A stretch of 19,583 bases of DNA from assembly GCA_964575975.1 (NCBI GenBank), contig CAZNTU010000098.1, forward strand, positions 1 to 19,583. The letters are read 5' to 3'. Positions within the stretch are counted from its first letter, which is position 1. Each line of letters begins with the position of its first letter. Shown here piece after piece: positions 1 to 7,430 of this stretch. The position numbers and the translations under genes were made by a program. This DNA is from G963674505 sp964575975 (lineage in GTDB: Bacteria > Desulfobacterota > Desulfobacteria > Desulfobacterales > SKZT01). Below the pieces are notes generated by a model that saw only the letters and a list, made by a program, of their open reading frames with translations, had not been told where the DNA came from and ran no database searches.

Positions 1-906
1 GATTTTATTAAGCTCGCTGTATGTGATCAACGGCTTCAGGTGGCCTGAAAATTCCTCCATATAAATTCTGTACGGATCAGGTTTATCAGGTTTTGTTTCG
101 GCCCAACAAATTTTGCTTTCAAGTTCCGAGAATTTGATTTCGGGTCTTATTTTTTTAGGAATCGCATCTTGCTCGAAGATTTTTTCGATAGCATAATCCA
201 AAATCCATTTCATCCCTTCGATGTCGGAATGATTATACATAATCAACTCTTTCAATGCCGACACATCGCCCCTGCGGTACCTGTACCAAAGAATCGGGGC
301 GGCTTCGCCTCCCATGCCATCGATAGGCTGCGGACGCCGATAGCCTACTTTGGGTTCTATAACCTTCTGGCCGCCGGCCAGGCCGACCCTTTTTGCCAGA
401 AATCGAAGGTCGATGTGGATTTTTGGAATGACAATGCCCGCAAAGGTTTTCTCAAGGAATTTCAGATCGAAAATGGTTCCGTTGAAGGTCACGATCGTCT
501 TTGCTGATTTCAGTACCTCCCTGAGTCCGGATTCGTCTTGATCCTTCAAATAAATGCCGTATTTTCGATCTATCGACCAACCCACCATCGTTATTTGGTC
601 GTAATAGAGACTGAGTCCTGTTGTTTCTATGTCTAAAAACAGAGTCTCGTAAGGAAAGGTAAGTGCAATGCGATAATTTTCGGATTTTGCGAGTCGATTT
701 GCAAAATATTTTAAATCGCCTCTTTCAAATGCTTTGACCGATTTGGTTATTGGCGAGGGGTCGTCTGTATCGAAAAGCTTAAGCTGTTTTTGTCGATGAC
801 CATTTCGCTTTTCATAATCGCTCCACGAGGTTATGCCATTTTTCCAAAGCGAAGCCTCGGTCTTTTTCCCGATTCCTCGAATGTGCTGAAACGTCGATTG
901 CAACAT
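1..906 (-). CDS. RNase H-fold 3'-5' exonuclease-like protein (YprB type), C-terminus cut by window edge
   Basis: The frame is open for exactly 302 codons from ATG at 906 to the window edge, so the C-terminus is missing. Residues 6-30 form a helix-hairpin-helix (HIRGIGKKTEASLW). A DEDDy-type nuclease core follows: DIETTG with D92 and E94 (Exo I), FNGTIFDLKFL with N142 and D147 (Exo II), IHIDLRFLAKR near 165, and YNHSD with Y224 and D228 (Exo III). All expected metal-binding acidic residues are present, so the domain seems catalytically competent. In the family (RNase_H_2, YprB-like) this HhH plus RNase H order is usual. The substrate is unknown, but structured or damaged nucleic acid is likely. 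It lies 375 bp downstream of the helicase on the same strand and is visibly more AT-rich than the operon. It may be a fifth operon member or a separate housekeeping gene. The family call is secure; the role is not. Confidence 0.88.
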   Translation of the reverse strand, partial: MLQSTFQHIRGIGKKTEASLWKNGITSWSDYEKRNGHRQKQLKLFDTDDPSPITKSVKAFERGDLKYFANRLAKSENYRIALTFPYETLFLDIETTGLSLYYDQITMVGWSIDRKYGIYLKDQDESGLREVLKSAKTIVTFNGTIFDLKFLEKTFAGIVIPKIHIDLRFLAKRVGLAGGQKVIEPKVGYRRPQPIDGMGGEAAPILWYRYRRGDVSALKELIMYNHSDIEGMKWILDYAIEKIFEQDAIPKKIRPEIKFSELESKICWAETKPDKPDPYRIYMEEFSGHLKPLITYSELNKI

Positions 907-1281
907 AATGGCACAATTGAAATAATTACCTCTTTATTCCTCGAAAATCTATAAAAAATATTCGAGAAAAACGCTTTCCAAGCTAAGCGATCTGACAATC
1001 AACAAAATCCTAAATTAACAGATGGTTGCTCGTTGTGTGCCGAATCGAAATTCGACACAACATTTTGCGATACTTAGGGCGCATTATATTGGGGAACGAG
1101 TGTGGTGTCAATCATAATAGACCCCTTCACTCAAAGCAACACTAATAATGGTCTATTTAAATTATCGATTTCCAGAGAAATCGATATAATGAATTTCCTA
1201 AAAATCAAAACGTTCCGTCATGGCCGCAGCCCTTAAGAATCATAAATCGGGTCGTCTTCGTTTGTCGCATTAAGATTATTT
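907..1281. other. AT-rich intergenic region between helicase and nuclease genes
   Basis: I found no convincing coding frame here. The stretch holds two inverted repeats: an 8-bp pair AATAGACC (1116-1123) / GGTCTATT (1150-1157), and the perfect hairpin at 1163-1186. A promoter for the nuclease gene could lie here, but I cannot point to a clear -35/-10 pair on the minus strand. Confidence 0.5.
1163..1186. repeat. Perfect 10-bp inverted repeat with 4-nt loop
   Basis: The arms TATCGATTTC (1163-1172) and GAAATCGATA (1177-1186) are exactly complementary around the loop CAGA. No strong T-run follows on either strand, so it does not look like a classic intrinsic terminator. An operator or a weak processing or attenuation hairpin between the helicase and nuclease genes is equally possible. 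Confidence 0.55.
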
Positions 1282-3996
1282 TCACCATCCCTTCGAGAGC
1301 AACCTTTTTCTTTCACCGGATTCAAGGACTTGGGCGCAAGTTTCCCAATCCGTCTTTTCGACCTTCCGATACTTGAGATCGAAGGGGTGCTGTTCGGGAA
1401 CGTTTCCGATGGTTTGCCTGGCTTTTTCGATGTCGCCCAAAGCCGCGAACACCCATGCGTCTTCCAGCACGTCGGGGATTTGGCCGAACAAGCCGTAAAT
1501 GGATTCCAGCCTTTCCGACAGGAGTTCGTGGACCCGGTCCTCTACGGAATCCTTGTAGCGCATGTTCAGAATGTAAACGGTATCGCGCGATTGGCCGATT
1601 CTCTGGATCCTGCCTTTGCGTTGCTCCAGACGGGTCGGGTTCCACGGGAGGTCGAGATTGATCAGAGTTCCGAGCTTTTGCAGATTCAGTCCTTCGCTGG
1701 CGGCGTCGGTGCCGAGCAGGAGACGGATATCCCCTTTCATAACGCCCGCTTTTACCTCTTCTCTTTTCAAGAAACGAAAAACTCCGTTCAGCATGATTCC
1801 CGACCTTCGGCCGCCGGCGTAGATTCCGACGGGTTCCTCGGGAAGGGTTTCGCTCGAAAGCTTCTTGCCCAGCCAATCGATGGAATCCCAATACTGGGAA
1901 AACACGATGCAACCCATGTCCAACCATCCCTTGTCCAACAGGTAGGAGATGATCTCCAGAAATTTGGGGTCGCGTTCCTTGTTGGCGTCGAGGGAATCGA
2001 CGAAAGAGCGGAGGAGTTGCTTTTCCCCGGGCGTCAAGTCCTTGGCGAAATTTTCCGAGAATCCTTGTTCGTCCCGGTAATTGGAATCGGCGGTTTCTTC
2101 CATTAGATCCTCCTCGGACAGATCCAGTTCGCCCCATTCCCCCAATATTTTTTCCGCCGTGGTTCGTCCCGCGTGGATGGTGCTGCCAACGCGCCTTAGA
2201 AGCAGGGTTTTCATGAAACCGGAGGCCTTCATCCGTTTGCCGAGTCTCTTGCAGAAGGTTTCGGCCAAACGATACGCCTCTTGAAGATAAAACGGCAATC
2301 GAAGAGGTTCGCTTTCCCCGAACAGTTCCACCTCGACCTTTTTCAAATAGGGCTCTCCGGTTTCGCCGTCGATTTCGTCCTCCAAGTATTTTCGGGTTCG
2401 TCTGACAATGTGGCGGATGAAGGGATTGTATTCCCGCGCGAAGCGGTCCCGCATTTCCCTCACTCTTTGCCTGTCCGGCGGGGGGAGCTTTTCAAAGGCG
2501 TCTCCCGGCGCAACGGGTTCGTTTTCGGATAGGCGAAGGGATTGGCGGACGAGCGAAAAATGAAAGTTTTCGGAGGCCGGGGGCAGGGGATTTCTTATCC
2601 AGCCCCACAGTTCGAGATCGTCCTGCGGCAAAGCTTCGTTTCCCGCGACCAGGTTCAAGCCTTTTTCCGCGTGCTTGGTCCAGTTGCTCCACTTGTTTCC
2701 CAAAACGGCGTCCGTTCCTGCGGAGAGGATGTTCAAAAGGTCCCACGCCTCTATGGGGTACATTTGCACGGGAGTGCCGGTGGCAAGAAGGAGACTGCGG
2801 GTTTTAAGGCCGGCCTGCGAAAGGAATTCGTACAGATTGTTGGGCTCGGGCTTTTCGCCGGATTTGTTCGGTCCCAGGTTCTTTCTCCTGGCTCGGTGGG
2901 CTTCGTCGACGATAATGCATTCGAATTGTCTTCGTTTGAGGTATTCGGAAATCTCGGATTGTTGGATGATCAGTCCTTGGGAAACGATTCCCATGCGGCG
3001 GGGGCATTTAAGAATCCCGTCGGGTCCGGATACCGGGTGTTCGATTCCGTGTTCGTCGATCCAAGCCTTGCCCGTCCAAACGGCGGACGGCATGTCGAGA
3101 AGATCGTTCAGCTCGGTTTGCCACTGCCATATCAACGGTTTCGGCAACAGGGCCAGAATCGGTTTGTCGCCGTACAAGGCCATCAGCATGGCCGACAAGG
3201 CGAGTTGGACCGTTTTTCCAAGCCCGACTTGGTCGGCCAGGACGAACCTGGCGCCGTGCGCTTTTCTGTGGGCTTCGAACGCCGTTTTGACGAAGTATTT
3301 TTGGTGTTCCCAAAGGCCGTACTCTTTTCTGTAAACAGGCGTTTCGATTACGGCGGAGGCCGGTTCCGGGTTTTGTTTCCAATCGGATACGCCGACCACC
3401 GTCCTTTTGGACAACCTGCCGACGTCCTCTACGACGCAATCGGCGAGCGCTACGGCGAAGGGACTTTCCCAAAGCGCGTCAAACTCCTCCTGGACCCAGG
3501 CCACGGCTTCCGGATCGTCGTCTTCCCATAACAACTCGTAATTGATTTTCCACGCGCTAAAGCTTTCGTTGACGCTTCCAATAAAGGAGGTCCTGCTTCC
3601 GTCGGCAAGCGTCACAACCCCCGCCTTACCGTGAATCAGGCCGAATTTTTCGTCCGGCAGAACCTTGACGCGCAGCTTTCCGCTTTTCAAGAAATCGTAC
3701 AGGCGCGAGAACCGGTCCCGAGATGATCGGCCTAGTTCTTCGGGCCTGGAGGCGCACCAGCTCCTTCGCATCGCGTATTTCGCGGCCCTGGCGGTTTCCA
3801 CGTCTTTGGCGTCCAAGGTGGAGTTGCACACCATGCGCACCGTCCCTTGAACCGATTCCAGGGTTTCGCCCGCTATTTCCAGGATCGAGGAGGAGAAGTA
3901 CCCGGCGATGCGGTCGTAGCCGAGGGCCGACTTCAGCCGTGCGTTCAAGAATCGGACGTCGAGGGGAAGCTTGCGCGATGAGAACCTCTGGATCAT
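1282..3996 (-). CDS. PLD-like nuclease domain fused to SNF2-family helicase, defence-operon member
   Basis: The 904-residue protein has two modules. Residues 1-190 resemble a phospholipase D-like nuclease: H122-G-K124, followed by FIGSVNESF with N143, matches a single HxK...N half-site. Residues 220-904 are a superfamily 2 SNF2/RapA-type motor: ADQVGLGKT (254-262, Walker A), DEAH (364-367), an ATGTP motif near 435, and a C-terminal lobe with GTDAASEGLNLQ and RLEQRKGRIQRIGQ. The frame is open further upstream, to 4089. I chose ATG 3996 because GAGAGG lies just before it and the family-like sequence MIQRFSSRKL begins there; the longer start would overlap the methyltransferase by about 65 bp. 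It follows the methyltransferase stop by 28 bp, so it is probably co-transcribed. SNF2 motors of this type translocate on double-stranded DNA. Target recognition and cleavage by the PLD domain are inferred. Confidence 0.9.
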   Translation of the reverse strand: MIQRFSSRKLPLDVRFLNARLKSALGYDRIAGYFSSSILEIAGETLESVQGTVRMVCNSTLDAKDVETARAAKYAMRRSWCASRPEELGRSSRDRFSRLYDFLKSGKLRVKVLPDEKFGLIHGKAGVVTLADGSRTSFIGSVNESFSAWKINYELLWEDDDPEAVAWVQEEFDALWESPFAVALADCVVEDVGRLSKRTVVGVSDWKQNPEPASAVIETPVYRKEYGLWEHQKYFVKTAFEAHRKAHGARFVLADQVGLGKTVQLALSAMLMALYGDKPILALLPKPLIWQWQTELNDLLDMPSAVWTGKAWIDEHGIEHPVSGPDGILKCPRRMGIVSQGLIIQQSEISEYLKRRQFECIIVDEAHRARRKNLGPNKSGEKPEPNNLYEFLSQAGLKTRSLLLATGTPVQMYPIEAWDLLNILSAGTDAVLGNKWSNWTKHAEKGLNLVAGNEALPQDDLELWGWIRNPLPPASENFHFSLVRQSLRLSENEPVAPGDAFEKLPPPDRQRVREMRDRFAREYNPFIRHIVRRTRKYLEDEIDGETGEPYLKKVEVELFGESEPLRLPFYLQEAYRLAETFCKRLGKRMKASGFMKTLLLRRVGSTIHAGRTTAEKILGEWGELDLSEEDLMEETADSNYRDEQGFSENFAKDLTPGEKQLLRSFVDSLDANKERDPKFLEIISYLLDKGWLDMGCIVFSQYWDSIDWLGKKLSSETLPEEPVGIYAGGRRSGIMLNGVFRFLKREEVKAGVMKGDIRLLLGTDAASEGLNLQKLGTLINLDLPWNPTRLEQRKGRIQRIGQSRDTVYILNMRYKDSVEDRVHELLSERLESIYGLFGQIPDVLEDAWVFAALGDIEKARQTIGNVPEQHPFDLKYRKVEKTDWETCAQVLESGERKRLLSKGW

Positions 3997-4024
3997 TGGA
4001 AAGACCTCTCGTCGGTGATCGGTT

Positions 4025-6709
4025 TCAACGGGTTTGGTCCGCGAAGTCGTTTTCCACCGCCCCGGCGACGAGGCGGGCGGTCTTGGCATCGGTTCGCCAT
4101 TGTTCGATCTTGTTTTCCATGGCCGCGAAATAATCCAGCACTTTCAGGACGTCCTTGCGGCGGCCCCAGTAGTCGGGAAGTTCAGTTTTCAGCCAGAGGC
4201 GGCCCTTTTGGGCCGATTCCGCGACGTTCGCCTCGCGTACGGCGAACAGGCAATGGCGGACCAGGGAATTGGAGAATCCGTCCTTGCCCAAAAGCTTTTT
4301 TCCGAATTCGGAGGCGTTCTTCAAACGCACCAAGTTGGCTGTGGACGTCGCCAAAAGGGGCTTGTAATCCCTCAATCCAAAGCCTTTGGACAATTCCTGG
4401 TACGCCCCCGCCCTGTATTCGCCGTTGGATTCCAGTTCGAGACCCTTGATGTAGAACTTTTCCTCCGAAGAAAGGTTTTTCCACAAAAACTCGTCGAATC
4501 CCACGGGAATGAGATAGTCGCAGGCGATTTTCACCGCGTCCTCGATGATCCCTTCTATTCGCGAGGCTTCGCCTTTTTTCCGAGGCTTGGAGATTTCGTA
4601 CCCGATATCCAAATCCTCGATGTTCTTGTATTGGGTTAAAACCCGCAGTGCCGCGGCGTAGGCGGCCAGTTGATAGTCCGTGTCCCCGAAATTGGGGTCT
4701 TCGCCGTCCTCCAAGGCCGTCATGGCATCGAGTTGGCGCTTGACTTCCTCTTCCACCTCGAAACGGATTTCATCCTCGAAGGCGGTTTCTTGCGATGTTT
4801 GCTTCCGCAGAACCAAGAGTACCGTGCCCTGAACATAATTTCCTTTTTTCAGAGAAGAATCAGTGGTTTCTGTTCCGATGGTCCAAGCCCCCGTCACCCG
4901 CAGCCCTGAAGCCCACAGAATCAAGGCCACATCCGCCCAGACGGCGGCATCTTGATGGGTGAACATAACGATCTGCATACCGTTCTCGGGCATGTGGTTT
5001 GTCAGGTTGCGGTAAGCCTCGATCATTTTTTTCCGAAAATTTGCATCACTTCCGGTGACTGCTAATGCACGTTTACTATCCGTGTACCAATTCGGAAAAA
5101 ATCGGGCTAATGTCTTCCAATACCAGGCTAAAAAATACTCCGATAATTCATGATAATTTATCGCATCAGCATAGGGCGGGTCTGAAATGATGATATCAGA
5201 ATCAAAATTACAGTTCGTTGCGTCATCAACCGAAATTGAAGAATTTACCTGAACATTGATACTATTCAAATTAAAAAACCAACTTTGCGCCAATCGTGGA
5301 AAGGGTCTTACCGAATAATTAAAAATAGTATTTAGCGCTTGGTTACTGAAGACGTGAGACCCCCCTTCGTTAGACGCATTTGACAACCATTGGGTCAAAC
5401 GCGCATTCCAATCACAACACCTTCCCAATGAAAATAGACAGCCTATNNNNNNNNNNNNNNNNNNNNNNNNNNNNNNNNNNNNNNNNNNNNNNNNNNNNNN
5501 NNNNNNNNNNNNNNNNNNNNNNNNNNNNNNNNNNNNNNNNNNNNNNAAAACATCGTCGGCGCGCGGAACGATGTCGTCGTTCTCCCACATTCGCAGGCCG
5601 TACTTCGTGCCGTTCTTTCCTCGCCGATCCCCTCTGATCATTGTAATGGGGTTTTTTTCGTCGCATTTGGGGCAGACCAGATATTCGCCTTTGACGGTCC
5701 CCACGTTTTTCGCCTCCGCCATTTCGGCGGAGGATACGCCGGACGCGATTTCGATGTCGAAGCGATTTCCCGCTTCGTCGTACGAGAGCTTGGCTATTGT
5801 GTTCGTTTTTTCCCCGATCACCCAAGACGGCGCCATCGGGACCATGGCGCCGCATTCCGGGCATCTGGTTTCCGTGCAATAAAGATAGGCGTCCGCGCGC
5901 CATCCTTTTTCGTTGCGCTCTATGCCCCACTCTTCGATCTGTCGGTCGACGGCTTCGTAGACCTTCCGCTGAGCTTCTTTCACCTTTTCGGCGACTTCCT
6001 CGCCCCCGCCTATTATGTTGAGCGCCGCCCACGTGAGAAGGGCCGCCACCGGGTTCAAGTCGGAGGCGTATACGTCGCACCCCATCCGAGCCGCTTCGAA
6101 AGGGACGCTTCCTCCTCCGCAAAATGCGTCGCCCACGCGGGGGACGCGTCCGAACCTTCGGACGCCCAATTCCCGGACGAGATCCTCGAGCTTTTCGGCC
6201 TTTGTGCCAAGGTGGGCGTTTATCTCGCTCCAGGCGTCTTCCGAAGGGCCGTCCACATGTTCCGGGCGGTCGCAGTAGTCCAGCTTTTCGTCGTAGGACA
6301 TCCTGCTGAAAACGAGCCTTTGCAGCTTGCGTCTGTCCTCGGGTTTGAAATCCTTTTTCAGCTTCGGCTTTCCCGGATCGACATCGGGGACGAACCAATA
6401 TTTGCGTTCCGCGTTCGACAGCCGTTCGTAAATCGTTTTGAGCGCGATGTTCTTCGATTTTCGACGCCAGAGTCCGTCCTCGTCCATGGTGAGAATTTTC
6501 AGAAAGATTTCCCTGTCCTTTACGGGGTTGTCGGAGGCGGGCACGAGGAGTCCAAGAAGAGCGGCCCGGACGAGAACCAGGGGTTTTCGGCCCCACCACT
6601 TGCCAAGGCCGGTCAGGGTCTGGCTGTAGTTCGCCTTGCGCTCCTTGTAGCTTTCCTTGGAAACCTTCGAAACCGGAAACTGTATTTCTATGAATGACTT
6701 TTGTTCCAT
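4025..6709 (-). CDS. DUF1156-type adenine-specific DNA methyltransferase with zinc ribbon (contains scaffold gap)
   Basis: The N-terminus (residues 1-60, GKWWGRKPLVLVRAALLG) is the DUF1156 signature. The SAM-binding motif GDAFCGGGSVPFEAARMG starts near residue 193 with the acidic DLNP loop after it. A zinc ribbon is formed by C278, C283 and C286 with CPKC at 347-350. The catalytic DPPY (511-514, counting the gap as 34 residues) followed by ADAINYHELSEYFLAWYW marks an N6-adenine amino-methylase of COG1743 type. A run of 100 N splits the gene between the zinc ribbon and DPPY, so its true length is unknown. About 450 bp next to the gap are far more AT-rich than the rest. No good Shine-Dalgarno precedes ATG 6709; the gene starts 49 bp after the DUF3780 stop. 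In this operon it probably protects self DNA or makes the mark read by the system (inference). Confidence 0.9.
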   Translation of the reverse strand: MEQKSFIEIQFPVSKVSKESYKERKANYSQTLTGLGKWWGRKPLVLVRAALLGLLVPASDNPVKDREIFLKILTMDEDGLWRRKSKNIALKTIYERLSNAERKYWFVPDVDPGKPKLKKDFKPEDRRKLQRLVFSRMSYDEKLDYCDRPEHVDGPSEDAWSEINAHLGTKAEKLEDLVRELGVRRFGRVPRVGDAFCGGGSVPFEAARMGCDVYASDLNPVAALLTWAALNIIGGGEEVAEKVKEAQRKVYEAVDRQIEEWGIERNEKGWRADAYLYCTETRCPECGAMVPMAPSWVIGEKTNTIAKLSYDEAGNRFDIEIASGVSSAEMAEAKNVGTVKGEYLVCPKCDEKNPITMIRGDRRGKNGTKYGLRMWENDDIVPRADDVXXXXXXXXXXXXXXXXXXXXXXXXXXXXXXXXXXIGCLFSLGRCCDWNARLTQWLSNASNEGGSHVFSNQALNTIFNYSVRPFPRLAQSWFFNLNSINVQVNSSISVDDATNCNFDSDIIISDPPYADAINYHELSEYFLAWYWKTLARFFPNWYTDSKRALAVTGSDANFRKKMIEAYRNLTNHMPENGMQIVMFTHQDAAVWADVALILWASGLRVTGAWTIGTETTDSSLKKGNYVQGTVLLVLRKQTSQETAFEDEIRFEVEEEVKRQLDAMTALEDGEDPNFGDTDYQLAAYAAALRVLTQYKNIEDLDIGYEISKPRKKGEASRIEGIIEDAVKIACDYLIPVGFDEFLWKNLSSEEKFYIKGLELESNGEYRAGAYQELSKGFGLRDYKPLLATSTANLVRLKNASEFGKKLLGKDGFSNSLVRHCLFAVREANVAESAQKGRLWLKTELPDYWGRRKDVLKVLDYFAAMENKIEQWRTDAKTARLVAGAVENDFADQTR
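5447..5546. other. Assembly gap of 100 N inside the methyltransferase
   Basis: Exactly 100 N is the conventional filler for a scaffold gap of unknown size. The protein resumes with LGRCCDWNARLTQW, which in relatives follows a longer linker after the zinc ribbon. The real missing sequence is therefore probably longer than 100 bp. The frame happens to continue across the filler, which is not evidence for its size. Confidence 0.97.
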
Positions 6710-6758
6710 AAGGTTCGTTTTCGCAAATGCCGGTCGTTTTTCCGTGTCGCGTTTGTCG

Positions 6759-7430
6759 CTATTCCCGGCCGTTTTCCTCGTCTTCGAGATCGAACAGCTT
6801 CAATTGGCCGTTATCCGCGGCTTTCCTTTTATTTTTGCCTTTCGGCTTTTCCTTGGTTTTTTCGGATTCGAACCGACTGAAAGCCCGTTTTTCGACGACG
6901 TCGGTCACCGGGTTTTCGGTCAGTGCGTAACGGACGGCCTTCCTCCATCCTTTTCCCCGGCCTTTCGCCGCCTGGCCGGTGGCGGCGTTGGTCATGGTAA
7001 ACAGCCACCAGCGTTCTTCCAGGGAAAGGCCGAGCCAGTTTTTCACCGCGTATGGAATCATGGTCGGGTCCGCCTCTTCGACGGACCAGGCGAGCAACAC
7101 AAGTTCTTTTCCCATTTCGCGGTTTACCAGCGTGATTCCCCTTTTCCATTTGGCCGTTTTGAAACATAGGTTTCTCAACCGCTTGTTGAATTCGGCCTTT
7201 ACGTCCTCGGCGATCCTTTTCCACTTGTCCCGAGCCATCGCGACCCGGCAAGCCGGGTCTTGTTCCATTTCGAACATGAATTGTTTCCGGTCTTTGGTCT
7301 CGCTCCATTCGCAGTATTCGAAAATGTATACGTTCGGGTCGATCTTCATCGCGGGTACTAAAACCGCGAAATGGTGGTGGGTCTCATCGGGGTTGAAACC
7401 GAAATCGTATATTTTCGGTTTTCCCGCCAT
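6759..7430 (-). CDS. DUF3780 protein of the DUF499/DUF1156 defence operon
   Basis: The 223-residue protein matches the DUF3780 family as I remember it: an N-terminal GFNPDETHHHFAVLVP segment, EFNKRLRN and KWKRGITLVNREMGKEL in the middle, and the diagnostic LGLSLEERWWLFTMTNAAT with GKGWRKAVRYALTENPV after it. The tail (about residues 180-223) is lysine-rich and ends in LKLFDLEDEENGRE, probably disordered. The start ATG 7430 overlaps the DUF499 stop as TAATG, a strong sign of translational coupling and matched expression. The biochemical function of DUF3780 is unknown. It has no nuclease or ATPase motif that I can see, so an adaptor or specificity role between the ATPase and the methyltransferase is plausible but untested. 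Confidence 0.9.
   Translation of the reverse strand: MAGKPKIYDFGFNPDETHHHFAVLVPAMKIDPNVYIFEYCEWSETKDRKQFMFEMEQDPACRVAMARDKWKRIAEDVKAEFNKRLRNLCFKTAKWKRGITLVNREMGKELVLLAWSVEEADPTMIPYAVKNWLGLSLEERWWLFTMTNAATGQAAKGRGKGWRKAVRYALTENPVTDVVEKRAFSRFESEKTKEKPKGKNKRKAADNGQLKLFDLEDEENGRE

Noticed and set aside
169..507. 112-codon plus-strand frame at the left edge
   Set aside because: The opposite strand encodes an unmistakable RNase H-fold nuclease through this stretch.
2542..3531. Long plus-strand frame within the helicase gene
   Set aside because: It is an antisense shadow of the SNF2 coding sequence caused by high G+C, with no recognisable domains.
5412..6599. Arg-rich minus-strand frame overlapping the methyltransferase
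   Set aside because: It is an out-of-frame reading of the methyltransferase and crosses the N gap.
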